Counted from the first letter of the stretch, positions 5,346-12,725 are shown. The stretch is 13,969 bases of DNA from Anaerolineae bacterium (GCA_027457205.1 DAIDTM010000420.1:1-13969), one strand, 5' to 3'. Notes: a model not told the origin generated them from the sequence alone. Program-made: numbers and translations.

Positions 5346-7229
5346 ATGTCCTACGGCTATACCGGCAAAATTCTGCGCGTCGATCTGACGCGGCGCAAAT
5401 CCGAGATCGAAACGCGCGGCGACGATTTTTATCGCGCCTATCTCGGCGGACGCGGAATGGTGGCGTACTATTTGCTGACCGAATTGCCGCGCGGCATCGA
5501 CGCGTTCGACGCGCGGAATATTCTCGTCTTCGCGGCGGGACCGCTGACCGGCGCGGCAGTGTCCGGGCAGGGACGCAACGGCGCGGGCGCGAAATCGCCG
5601 TTGACGGACGGCTTTGGCAACGCGGAGGGCGGCGGCTACTGGGGCGCGGAGTTAAAGCGCGCCGGGTTCGACGGCATTGTCGTCGCCGGGCGCGCCGACC
5701 AACCGGTGTACCTCTGGATTCACGATGGCGGTGTAGAAATTCGCGACGCGGCGCATCTCTGGGGCAAGACGACCGGCGAAACCGAAGACGCGTTGCGCGC
5801 AGAACTAGGCGACCACGCGATTCGCACCGCGCTCATCGGTCCCGCCGGCGAAAATCTGGTGCGCTACGCCGCCATCGTCAACGATCGCTCGCATTTCGTC
5901 GGGCGGAGCGGCTTGGGCGCGGTGATGGGATCGAAAAATCTGAAAGGCGTTGTCGTGCGCGCCAAGCCGGGCAAAGGCGCGATGGAAATCGCCAATCCTG
6001 CCGGCGTGCAGCAAATTTCGAAATGGATGGGCGCGCATCTCGATCTCGTCGCCGGCTTGCACGAGCACGGCACCGCGCGTATCCTGCGCTCGCTCAGCAA
6101 AGCCGGCGGCTTGCCGACGTACAATTTCCGCGAGGGTCACTTCGACGCGAACGAAAAGATCACCGGGCAGACGATGAGCGCGTCGATCCTCGTCAAGCAG
6201 GAGACGTGCTTCGCGTGCGCGGTGCGCTGCAAGCGCGTCGTGCAGGTGAAGGAGAGCGCGCACGGCGCGGTCGATCCGCTCTACGGCGGACCGGAGTACG
6301 AAACGCTCGCGGCATTTGGTTCGCTGGAAGGCATCGATGATCTGATCGCGCTGGCGAAGGCGAATGAGTTGTGCGCGGCGTATGGTTATGACACGATCTC
6401 GCTCGGCGGCGTCATCGCGTTCGCGATGGAATGTTTCGAGCGCGGCATCCTGTCGACGAAAGAGACCGACGGCATCGAACTGAAATTCGGCAACGCGCGC
6501 GCGATGCTGCAGTTGATCGACAAGATCACGCGGCGCGAGGGCATCGGCGATGTGCTGGCGAACGGTGTGGCGCGTGCGGCGCAGCAGATTGGACGCGGCG
6601 CGGACGCGTTCGCGATGCAGGTGCACGGGCAAGAGCTGCCGATGCACGAACCGCGCCTGAAGCAAGGGCTGGGCGTTGGCTACGCGGTGTCGCCGACCGG
6701 CGCGGACCACAATCACGCGATGCACGACACGTACTATCTCAAGGAAGGCGCGCCGGTGAACGACCTCCGCGCGCTCGAGCCCGCCGCGCGTCCGCTGCCG
6801 GCGAACGATTTGAGCGCGGACAAGGTGCGGATGCTGGCGGCGTTCCAGAACTGGATGCACTTTTGGGACAGCGCGGTGATGTGCATGTTCCTGCCGTACT
6901 CGGTGGAGCAGATGGTCGCGCTGACGAACGCGGTCACCGGCTGGGACGCGGACGCGCACGAGTACCTCCGCATCGGCGAACGCGCGGCGACGCTGGCGCG
7001 TGTCTACAATTTGCTCGAGGGCTGGGACGCGCGCGACGATACGCTGCCCGCGCGGTTCTTCGAGCCGTTCGAGACCGGACCGCTGGCGGGCGTCCCACTG
7101 CCACGCGATCAATTCGCGGCGGCGACGCGCGAGTACTATCGGCTGATGGGCTGGGATGAGAACGGCGCGCCGACGCGCGCGCGACTCCGCGAATTGGGAA
7201 TCGAGTGGGCTGTAGGTGGTGGATCGTGA
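5346..7229 (+). CDS. Aldehyde ferredoxin oxidoreductase family protein (tungsten/molybdenum)
   Basis: A 627-residue member of the AOR family, cytoplasmic enzymes that oxidise aldehydes to acids with ferredoxin, or the reverse, using a bis-pterin tungsten or molybdenum centre. The N-terminal domain starts GYTGKILRVDLT and has LGGRGM and the GAKSPLTDGFGNAEGGG pterin loop (about 85-100). The [4Fe-4S] ligands are CFACAVRC (C288, C291, C295) with a distal C513 in VMCMFLPY. GGPEYE with E317 and GADHNHAMHD with H455 correspond by position to the active-site Glu and His of the Pyrococcus enzyme, as I recall it. Full length for the family. ATG at 5346 follows GGAGG; an in-frame ATG at 5322 lacks a ribosome binding site and the family N-terminus starts at the later one. 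It has its own promoter. No partner ferredoxin, MoaD or pterin gene lies beside it, and the substrate is not predictable. Confidence 0.93.
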   Translation: MSYGYTGKILRVDLTRRKSEIETRGDDFYRAYLGGRGMVAYYLLTELPRGIDAFDARNILVFAAGPLTGAAVSGQGRNGAGAKSPLTDGFGNAEGGGYWGAELKRAGFDGIVVAGRADQPVYLWIHDGGVEIRDAAHLWGKTTGETEDALRAELGDHAIRTALIGPAGENLVRYAAIVNDRSHFVGRSGLGAVMGSKNLKGVVVRAKPGKGAMEIANPAGVQQISKWMGAHLDLVAGLHEHGTARILRSLSKAGGLPTYNFREGHFDANEKITGQTMSASILVKQETCFACAVRCKRVVQVKESAHGAVDPLYGGPEYETLAAFGSLEGIDDLIALAKANELCAAYGYDTISLGGVIAFAMECFERGILSTKETDGIELKFGNARAMLQLIDKITRREGIGDVLANGVARAAQQIGRGADAFAMQVHGQELPMHEPRLKQGLGVGYAVSPTGADHNHAMHDTYYLKEGAPVNDLRALEPAARPLPANDLSADKVRMLAAFQNWMHFWDSAVMCMFLPYSVEQMVALTNAVTGWDADAHEYLRIGERAATLARVYNLLEGWDARDDTLPARFFEPFETGPLAGVPLPRDQFAAATREYYRLMGWDENGAPTRARLRELGIEWAVGGGS

Positions 7230-7245
7230 GATCATGAGTAGGGAT

Positions 7246-7274
7246 TTGATTCTTTCCGACGAATATGCTAGAAT
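7246..7274 (+). promoter_or_regulatory. ugp locus promoter
   Basis: TTGATT (7246-7251) and TAGAAT (7269-7274) are 17 bp apart, with TGC before the -10 box. It sits in the 86-bp gap after the AOR stop, about 42 bp upstream of the first permease gene, which has AAGGATGAG as ribosome binding site. No Pho-box-like direct repeats were recognised nearby. Confidence 0.65.
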
Positions 7275-7315
7275 CGTGATGCACGCGACCGTGACCATAA
7301 CTCAAGGATGAGACT

Positions 7316-8239
7316 ATGCCATCAAGTGCAAGCGCAATGCCGCGCCCCTCGCGCGGCGCGAGGGTCCGAGCGACGAAAGACTTTATCCGCGCGATGCTCT
7401 TCCTGCTTCCCTCGCTCGTCATTTTTGTCCTGTTCGTATTTTGGCCCCTCTGGCAAAACTTGTGGCTCAGCACATACGCCACCGATCCCCTCGGCCGCCC
7501 ATCCGTCTTCGTCGGATTGGATCAGTATCAGCGGCTGCTGACAAACCCCGATTTTCCGAACAGTCTGACGGTCTCGGTCACGTTCGCGCTGCTGACCGTA
7601 CCGATGACGCTCGTGGTCTCGCTGTTCCTCGCGATCTTGACCAACGCGCGACTGCGCGGCGTTTCGATTTTCCGCATCATCTTTTCCTACACGATTGCTG
7701 TCTCCAGCGCCACGGCGTCGTTGATCTTCTTGTACCTCTTCAATACCGCGACCGGTCCGCTCGATTATTTTCTCACTTTGCTGAAATTGCCAACCGTGAA
7801 CTGGTTGACCAGCCCGGCGACGGCGCTCCCCTCGGTGGCGATTACGACCATGTGGCTGCAGCTCGGTCTCAACACGATCATTCTGCTCGCCGGGATGCAA
7901 GGCATTTCGGACGAATTCTACGAGAGCGCGAAGATCGACGGCGCGGCGTTCTGGGATAGTTTCCGTCACATTACGCTCCCGCTCCTGTCGCCGACGATGT
8001 TCTTCCTGATCGTGGTGGACACGCTCGCCGCGCTGCAGACGTTTACCCAGGTCCAGGTGATGACGCGCGGCGGACCGGTCCAATCGACCGATGTCCTGGT
8101 GTACGCGATCTATCGTCAATTCTATTTCAACGGCAACTATGGCTACGCCGCCGCGCAGGCGACCATCCTCTTTTTCGTCATGCTCATTCTCACGGTGATT
8201 CAATTTGGCGTCATCGAGCGGAGGGTCTTTTACCAATGA
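7316..8239 (+). CDS. ugpA: ABC transporter permease, UgpA type (glycerol 3-phosphate)
   Basis: A 307-residue integral membrane protein with about six hydrophobic segments (around 24-46, 80-105, 115-145, 160-190, 215-240, 275-298). The EAA loop that docks the ATPase is EFYESAKIDG (200-209) followed by HITLPLLSP. The C-terminus, TRGGPVQSTDVLVYAIYR through an AAAQA segment to LTVIQFGVIERRVFYQ, follows E. coli UgpA closely as I recall it (SGGPVQ..., ...ERKVRYQ). The N-terminus has a basic, Arg-rich stretch. It overlaps the next permease by 4 bp (ATGA). UgpA and UgpE form the channel for sn-glycerol 3-phosphate or glycerophosphodiesters. Substrate assignment rests on this similarity plus the binding protein and phosphodiesterase downstream; a sugar substrate remains possible. 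Confidence 0.85.
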   Translation: MPSSASAMPRPSRGARVRATKDFIRAMLFLLPSLVIFVLFVFWPLWQNLWLSTYATDPLGRPSVFVGLDQYQRLLTNPDFPNSLTVSVTFALLTVPMTLVVSLFLAILTNARLRGVSIFRIIFSYTIAVSSATASLIFLYLFNTATGPLDYFLTLLKLPTVNWLTSPATALPSVAITTMWLQLGLNTIILLAGMQGISDEFYESAKIDGAAFWDSFRHITLPLLSPTMFFLIVVDTLAALQTFTQVQVMTRGGPVQSTDVLVYAIYRQFYFNGNYGYAAAQATILFFVMLILTVIQFGVIERRVFYQ

Positions 8240-9075
8240 CAAGAAATTTTTCATTCCGCCGCACGCTTCCCAAGGTGTTCCTCTACCTGCTGCTGATTCT
8301 CGTGTCAGCCGCCGTGCTCTTCCCGCTCTATTATGCGCTGGATACCAGTCTGCTCTCCACGGGACAAGCCGCCAGTTATCCGCCGACGCTCTTCCCCACC
8401 GAGCTGCATTTCGAAAACTTTGCCGCCGCACTGCAACAAGCGCCGCTCTTGCGCTATCTGTTCAACAGCACCGTCCAATCGACGCTCGTGATGCTGGGAC
8501 AATTGATCACGGCGAGTCTCGCGGCGTTCGCGTTTGCCTTCATCGATTTCAAATGGCGGAATTTCTTTTTCCTCCTTTTCCTCTCCACGCTGATGATTCC
8601 CTGGGAAGCGACGATCATTCCGAATTATCTCTTCGTCCGCTCGCTCAAATGGGCAGATACCTATCAGGGACTCGCCGTGCCGTTCATAGCGACCGCGTTC
8701 GGCACGTTCCTCTTGCGGCAATTTTTTCTCTCGATTCCCAAAGACTTGCACGACGCGGCAACCATCGACGGCTGCGGGCATCTGCGTTTCCTGGCGACCA
8801 TCGTGCTGCCGCTGGCGCGCCCGGCGCTCGGCACGCTCGCCGTTTATAGTTTTCTGCAAACCTACAATCAATATCTGTGGCCCCTGCTGATCACGAGCAA
8901 TCAGAGTATGCGCACGGTGCAGGTGGGCATCACGCTGCTGCAAGATGAAGAGCGCTTTACGTTCAACATCGTCATGGCAGGCATCGTCATCATTCTCCTG
9001 CCGACGATCATACTATTCGTCCTGGCAAATCGACAACTCATTCGCGGTCTCACCGCAGGCGCCGTTAAGGGGTAA
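8236..9075 (+). CDS. ugpE: ABC transporter permease, UgpE type
   Basis: A 279-residue MalG/UgpE-class permease and partner of the preceding gene. A first membrane segment (LYLLLILVSAAVLFPLYYAL) is followed by a periplasmic stretch with TLFPTELHFENF. Then come the LMIPWEATIIPNYLFVRSL segment and the EAA loop DLHDAATIDG (170-179). The family ending has TYNQYLWPLLIT, a VQVGITLLQDEE segment and a last helix ending QLIRGLTAGAVKG. This ending matches the UgpE pattern (WPLLIT...G...F...Q + RGLTAGAVKG), which is a good discriminator from other MalG-type permeases. The start ATG overlaps the ugpA stop by 4 bp. The ATPase (UgpC/MsmK type) is not encoded in this locus. Confidence 0.88.
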   Translation: MTRNFSFRRTLPKVFLYLLLILVSAAVLFPLYYALDTSLLSTGQAASYPPTLFPTELHFENFAAALQQAPLLRYLFNSTVQSTLVMLGQLITASLAAFAFAFIDFKWRNFFFLLFLSTLMIPWEATIIPNYLFVRSLKWADTYQGLAVPFIATAFGTFLLRQFFLSIPKDLHDAATIDGCGHLRFLATIVLPLARPALGTLAVYSFLQTYNQYLWPLLITSNQSMRTVQVGITLLQDEERFTFNIVMAGIVIILLPTIILFVLANRQLIRGLTAGAVKG

Positions 9076-9086
9076 AGGATCAAACG

Positions 9087-10055
9087 ATGAAAGCCATTCG
9101 CATTCACCAATTCGGCGGACTCGATGCTCTGAAGTACGAAGACATTCCAGCGCCTACGCCCGGCAGCGGCGAAGCGCGGCTCAAGATCGAAGCGATCGGC
9201 GTGAACTTTATCGATGTCTACCAGCGCGTCGGACTCTACAAGCCGGCGCTGCCATTCACGCTGGGGCAGGAAGCCGCCGGCGTCGTCGATGCGGTTGGCG
9301 CGGGCGTGACCGATGTGAAGGTGGGCGACCGTGTCGCGTACACGACCACGATGGGGTCCTACGCCGAATACGCGGTCGTGCCGGCGTGGCGGCTGGTGCC
9401 GGTGCCCGCTGGCGTGAGCGCGCGCGACGCGGCGGCAGTGCTGCTGCAAGGACTGACCGCGCATTATCTCGCCTACAGCACCTATCCGCTCCAGCGCGGC
9501 GAGACCGCGCTAGTGCATGCCGCCGCGGGCGGACTCGGCGCGCTGCTCGTGCAAATCGCCAAGAACATCGGCGCGCGCGTGATCGAGACCGTATCGACCG
9601 AAGAAAAGGCGCGTCTCGCGCGCGCCGCCGGCGCGGACGAGGTGATCCTATACGAGCAGACCGATTTTGAAGCCGAGGTCAAACGGCTGACGAACGGCAA
9701 AGGCGTCGATGTGGTCTACGATTCGGTCGGCAAGACGACGTTCGACAAGAGTCTGAATTGTCTGCGCCGACGCGGTTATATGGTGTTGTGTGGACAGTCC
9801 AGCGGCGCAGTGCCGCCCTTCGATCCGCAGGTGCTCAATGCCAAAGGATCGCTCTTCCTGACGCGTCCCACCCTCGCCCACTATACCGCTGACCGCGCGG
9901 AATTGTCGCAACGCGCGAACGATCTCTTTCAGTGGATGCGCGCCAGCAAACTTAAAGTGCGCATCGACTCGACGTTTCCGCTCGCGCAGACCGCTGACGC
10001 CCATCGCCATCTCGAAAGTCGCCAGGCGATGGGCAAAGTGTTGTTGATCCCGTAA
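9087..10055 (+). CDS. qor: Zinc-independent NADPH:quinone oxidoreductase (Qor-type MDR)
   Basis: A 322-residue medium-chain dehydrogenase/reductase of the quinone oxidoreductase class, a soluble NADPH enzyme reducing quinones or similar enones. Signatures are GVNFIDVYQRVGLY, LGQEAAGVV, the glycine-rich cofactor loop VHAAAGGLG (143-151) and VYDSVGKTTFDKSLNCLRRRG. A C-terminal RPTLAHYTADRAEL region and AHRHLESRQAMGKVLL ending follow. No cysteine/histidine zinc set is seen, as expected for this branch. It begins 11 bp after ugpE, with AAGGA as ribosome binding site, so it is probably in the same transcript. It has no obvious role in glycerophosphodiester use, and it separates the permeases from their binding protein. 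Its stop codon is part of a full-length anti-Shine-Dalgarno complement. Confidence 0.9.
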   Translation: MKAIRIHQFGGLDALKYEDIPAPTPGSGEARLKIEAIGVNFIDVYQRVGLYKPALPFTLGQEAAGVVDAVGAGVTDVKVGDRVAYTTTMGSYAEYAVVPAWRLVPVPAGVSARDAAAVLLQGLTAHYLAYSTYPLQRGETALVHAAAGGLGALLVQIAKNIGARVIETVSTEEKARLARAAGADEVILYEQTDFEAEVKRLTNGKGVDVVYDSVGKTTFDKSLNCLRRRGYMVLCGQSSGAVPPFDPQVLNAKGSLFLTRPTLAHYTADRAELSQRANDLFQWMRASKLKVRIDSTFPLAQTADAHRHLESRQAMGKVLLIP

Positions 10056-10062
10056 GGAGGTG
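10053..10062 (+). promoter_or_regulatory. Orphan full-length Shine-Dalgarno sequence after qor
   Basis: TAAGGAGGTG matches all ten bases complementary to the 3' end of 16S rRNA and includes the qor stop codon. No ATG, GTG or TTG lies 5-12 bases downstream; the next ones open only a ten-codon or shorter frame (TTG at 10078, ATG at 10092, both ending TAG). It may be the relic of a gene start lost when the palindrome at 10113-10213 arrived. Confidence 0.4.
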
Positions 10063-10112
10063 CAATCGAAAAAGATTTGTCTGGCACTTACATGCACGAT
10101 GATTCTTAGAGT

Positions 10113-10213
10113 CTGTCTGAAAAGTTCTAAATCTCTCGCAAAGACGCCAAGACGCAAAGGATTTAGCAAAAACTTCTTGGCGACTTTGCGGCTTTGCGTG
10201 AGTTTTAAGACAG
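10113..10213. repeat. Modular palindrome, ACGCAAAG family
   Basis: Nested inverted repeats fill most of the 189-bp gap between qor and ugpB. The outer arms, CTGTCTGAAAA (10113-10123) and TTTTAAGACAG (10203-10213), match at 10 of 11. The inner arms are octamer arrays: CGCAAAG-ACGCCAAG-ACGCAAAG (10137-10159) on the left, and CTTGGCGA-CTTTGCGG-CTTTGCGT (10176-10199) on the right. A further 7-bp pair, CTAAATC (10127-10133) / GATTTAG (10160-10166), would form an alternative hairpin. It ends about 18 bp before the ugpB ribosome binding site. No T tract follows, so RNA stabilisation or a mobile-element relic is more likely than termination. I see no convincing ugpB promoter in the gap. Confidence 0.8.
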
Positions 10214-10244
10214 GTTCTTAACTCTCGAGGAGGAAAGGAAAGAG

Positions 10245-11657
10245 ATGAAACGCGCAATTCTCGTGATCGTGACGCTCGTGGCGTTCGCGCTGGCAATCAG
10301 CGCGTGCGCGCCGGCAGCAGCGCCAACAACTGCGCCGGCGGCGGTCGCTACCGTACCCGGCGCGACCGCCGCGCCGACTTCGGTCCCGGTTCCCGCCGGC
10401 GCGACCAAAGTCACGTTCTGGCACAGCCAGAGCGGCGATGTGGGCGGCAAAGTCATCCCGAAGATGATCAGCGATTTCAACGCCTCGCAGACCAAATGCT
10501 TCGCCACGGCGACGTACCAGGGTTCGTACGACGATGCGTTGAACAAACTCAAAGCCGGGTTGCAGTCCGGCGATATTCCGACCGTGATGCAATTGTACGA
10601 CATCGGCACCAAACTGATGGTGGACTTGAAAGTGGCGACGCCAATGCAGGACTTTATCGACAAGGAAAAGTACGACATTTCCGGCATCGAGCCGAACCTG
10701 CTGGCGTATTACACGGTGAATGGCAAACTACAATCGATGCCGTTCAACAGCTCCAACCCGATGCTGTATTACAACAAGGACGCGTTCAAAGCCGCCGGGC
10801 TTGATCCGAACAAACCGCCGCGCACGTTCGACGAAGTGGAGCAGTACGCCCAGAAATTGACCAAGAAGGATGCGTCGGGCCAAGTCACGCAGTACGGCGT
10901 TTCGTTCGCCATCTACGGCTGGTTCTTCGAACAGTTCCTCGCCGTCTCGGGCGGATACTATACCAATAACGGCAACGGCCGCGATTCCATCGCGACGGCG
11001 GCGACGTTCAACAGCCCGGAAGGTCTCGCCATCGTCAACTGGTGGAAGAAGATGTACGACGAAGGTGTGGAAGGGAACTATGGGCGTAACACGACCGACA
11101 CGCGCAATGCCTTCGTCGCGGGCAAGACCGCGATGATCATCGAATCCACTGCCGCACTCACCAGCCTGCTCGATGCCACGCAGGGCAAGTTCGGGCTTGG
11201 CACCGGGTTCTACCCACGCCCGAATGAAGACGCGTACACCAAGTACGGCACGATCATCGGCGGCGCGTCGCTGTGGATCTTGAACGGGCGTCCGCAAGCC
11301 GAACAGGACTGCGGCTGGCAGCTCGTCAAGTTCCTGTCCTCGCCGCCGGAACAGGCATATTGGCACATCAGCTCCGGGTACTATCCGACCAACAAAGCCG
11401 GCTACGACCAGCAAACGGATAAGGATTGGCGCGCCAAGTATCCGCAGTTCCAAACCGCCATCGATCAACTGCACATGGCGCCGAACACTCGCATCACGCA
11501 GGGCGGGTTGATCGGCGTGTTCCCGACCGCGCGGCAGACCGTTGAAGTCGCCATCGAGTCGGTGCTGCAAGGCAAGGCAACGGCGAAGGACGCGCTGGAC
11601 AAAGCGGCGTCCGATGTCACGCAAGCCATCGTCCAGTACAACCAGACCGTCAAATAG
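10245..11657 (+). CDS. ugpB: Extracellular solute-binding lipoprotein, UgpB type
   Basis: A 470-residue ABC binding protein. The signal segment ends in lipobox ISAC with C21 lipidated, then an Ala/Pro/Thr tether (22-50). The binding domain begins KVTFWHSQSG. Features of the UgpB branch are the ATYQGSYDDALNKLKAG region, TVMQLYDIGT, the hinge-loop MPFNSSNPMLYYNKDAFKAAGLD and GGASLWIL. The C-terminal HISSGYYPTNKAGYD recalls SGYYPVTKAAYE of E. coli UgpB. It would capture glycerol 3-phosphate or glycerophosphodiesters and hand them to the ugpA/ugpE permeases. A strong double ribosome binding site (AGGAGG, AAAGGA) suggests high expression, typical of binding proteins. It is separated from the permeases by qor and a palindrome. 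It ends 26 bp before the heptamer array and the terminator hairpin in it. Confidence 0.88.
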   Translation: MKRAILVIVTLVAFALAISACAPAAAPTTAPAAVATVPGATAAPTSVPVPAGATKVTFWHSQSGDVGGKVIPKMISDFNASQTKCFATATYQGSYDDALNKLKAGLQSGDIPTVMQLYDIGTKLMVDLKVATPMQDFIDKEKYDISGIEPNLLAYYTVNGKLQSMPFNSSNPMLYYNKDAFKAAGLDPNKPPRTFDEVEQYAQKLTKKDASGQVTQYGVSFAIYGWFFEQFLAVSGGYYTNNGNGRDSIATAATFNSPEGLAIVNWWKKMYDEGVEGNYGRNTTDTRNAFVAGKTAMIIESTAALTSLLDATQGKFGLGTGFYPRPNEDAYTKYGTIIGGASLWILNGRPQAEQDCGWQLVKFLSSPPEQAYWHISSGYYPTNKAGYDQQTDKDWRAKYPQFQTAIDQLHMAPNTRITQGGLIGVFPTARQTVEVAIESVLQGKATAKDALDKAASDVTQAIVQYNQTVK

Positions 11658-11683
11658 TCTGCTTGTGACGCGACACTGCCGCT

Positions 11684-11742
11684 GTAAAACGTAAAGCGTA
11701 AAACGTGAAACGTGATGCGTGAGATCGCGTTTCACGTTTTAC
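11684..11742. repeat. Modular palindrome, GTAAAAC/GTGAAAC heptamer family
   Basis: Six tandem heptamers run without gaps: GTAAAAC, GTAAAGC, GTAAAAC, GTGAAAC, GTGATGC, GTGAGAT (11684-11725). They are followed by two reverse-complement heptamers, GTTTCAC and GTTTTAC (11729-11742). Units 3 and 4 pair perfectly with the right side; units 1 and 2 could pair in an alternative, weaker register. The right part doubles as the ugpB terminator. Confidence 0.8.
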
Positions 11743-11748
11743 TTTTTT
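11698..11748 (+). terminator. Intrinsic terminator between ugpB and glpQ
   Basis: A perfect 15-bp stem (11698-11712 with 11728-11742) with a 15-base loop is followed by six T residues (11743-11748). The T tract runs directly into the glpQ ribosome binding site TAGAGG (11748-11753), so glpQ must rely on read-through or on a promoter I cannot see. Confidence 0.85.
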
Positions 11749-11758
11749 AGAGGTTTCC

Positions 11759-12619
11759 ATGAAACGCTGGCTTGGAATTTCCATTGCGCTTCTCGCCCTC
11801 GTCGCGTGCAGCGCGCCTGCCGCGCCGACTGCAACGCTCGCGCCATCGCCGGTGGTTCAGAGCAAAACGATTTTGGTCAGCGCACATCGCGGCGGCGGGG
11901 CACTCGCGCCGGAGAATACGCTCGCCGCTTTCCGCAACGGCATCGCGCTTGGCGCGGATTTTCTCGAGATGGACGTGCATCTGACGAAGGACGGCGTGCC
12001 GGTCGTCATCCACGACCCGACGATTGACCGCACGACCGACGGTGTGGGACGCGTCGCCGATTTGACGCTCGCGCAGTTGCAGACGTTCAACGCCGCTGCG
12101 AAATTTCCAGGCGCGGCGGAAAAGCAAATCGTGCCAACGCTCGCGCAGGTACTCGACCTTGCCAAACCGACGAGCGTGCAGCTCGAAATCGAAATCAAAG
12201 TGAACGCGGACAACCAACCGTACCCCGGCATCGAGCAGAAGGTGATCGACGAGATCACGGCGCGCGGAATGCTCGACCGCGTACGCCTTACATCGCTCGA
12301 CTTGGATACGCTGCGGCGCGTGCGCGCGATCAATCCAAAAATCAAGACGACCGCGCTGCTCTCGTTCACTTATTTCCGGAGCCATGACCTCGACCAGCCG
12401 GCGGCGGTGATCGACGACGTTGCGCGTTTCGCGGACGGGATCGGCGTCAATAGCGCGTTGCTGACACCGAAACTCGTGCAGGAAGCGCACAATCGCAAAA
12501 TGTCCGTTGACGTGTGGACGGTGGACTCGGAATCGGAGATGACCAAGTTCATCAAGATGGGCGTGGACAGCATTACGACCAATCGTCCGGATGTGCTCAA
12601 GCGGTTGTTGACCAGATAG
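11759..12619 (+). CDS. glpQ: Glycerophosphodiester phosphodiesterase, lipoprotein
   Basis: A 286-residue GDPD-family enzyme that splits glycerophosphodiesters into sn-glycerol 3-phosphate and an alcohol. The lipobox LVAC puts C17 on the membrane anchor, so it should act outside the cytoplasmic membrane. Catalytic features are SAHRGGGALAPENT with H43 and R44, the metal pair E70 and D72 in LEMDVHLT, the second histidine H85 in VVIHD, and LEIEIK (142-147) supplying further acidic ligands. The C-terminus has SVDVWTVDS and GVDSITTNRPD, the usual barrel closure. Following ugpB, it would feed the ugp transporter with glycerol 3-phosphate. E. coli UgpQ is cytoplasmic, so the naming is by reaction rather than by compartment. 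The TAGAGG ribosome binding site is 5 bp before the ATG. Confidence 0.93.
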   Translation: MKRWLGISIALLALVACSAPAAPTATLAPSPVVQSKTILVSAHRGGGALAPENTLAAFRNGIALGADFLEMDVHLTKDGVPVVIHDPTIDRTTDGVGRVADLTLAQLQTFNAAAKFPGAAEKQIVPTLAQVLDLAKPTSVQLEIEIKVNADNQPYPGIEQKVIDEITARGMLDRVRLTSLDLDTLRRVRAINPKIKTTALLSFTYFRSHDLDQPAAVIDDVARFADGIGVNSALLTPKLVQEAHNRKMSVDVWTVDSESEMTKFIKMGVDSITTNRPDVLKRLLTR

Positions 12620-12641
12620 TCGCTTTCGACTTTATGTAACC

Positions 12642-12670
12642 TTGACAAAACTAGTAACTGGTAGTATAGT
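12642..12670 (+). promoter_or_regulatory. padR promoter with possible overlapping operator
   Basis: Consensus TTGACA (12642-12647) and TATAGT (12665-12670) are separated by an ideal 17 bp. Unlike the other promoters here it has no TGn extended -10. Between and over the boxes is an imperfect dyad, AACTAGTAACT...AGTATAGTT, with repeated TAGTA, which could be the PadR autoregulatory site. The leader to the ATG is about 49 nt. Confidence 0.8.
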
Positions 12671-12725
12671 TTCTGGCGTGCCTGAAAAACGGCTAAATTT
12701 TGATACAAAGACCAAAGGTCGCCAT

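Noticed and set aside
4997..6340. 447-codon plus-strand frame overlapping the Cys-rich gene and AOR
   Set aside because: Almost half Arg/Ala and low-complexity, it crosses a terminator and a promoter, and it is out of frame with two well-supported genes.
5805..7298. Long open frame (497 codons) on the minus strand opposite the AOR gene
   Set aside because: High-GC coding DNA keeps the opposite frames free of stops. The translation is Arg/His-rich with no family motif, whereas the plus-strand frame is a clear AOR enzyme.
7322..8431. 369-codon minus-strand frame opposite ugpA
   Set aside because: Charged, low-complexity translation antisense to conserved membrane helices; no start signal and no motif.
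10092..10109. Short leader peptide using the orphan Shine-Dalgarno sequence
   Set aside because: The nearest start codons are 15 or more bases away and open frames of ten or fewer codons with no conserved look; nothing supports translation.
10728..11735. 335-codon minus-strand frame opposite ugpB
   Set aside because: Its N-terminus is read from the heptamer palindrome and the rest is a composition shadow of the binding-protein gene.
11684..11742. CRISPR-like array because of regular spacing of repeats
   Set aside because: The units are 7 bases, directly tandem and without spacers, and the second half is inverted; this is a hairpin element, not CRISPR.
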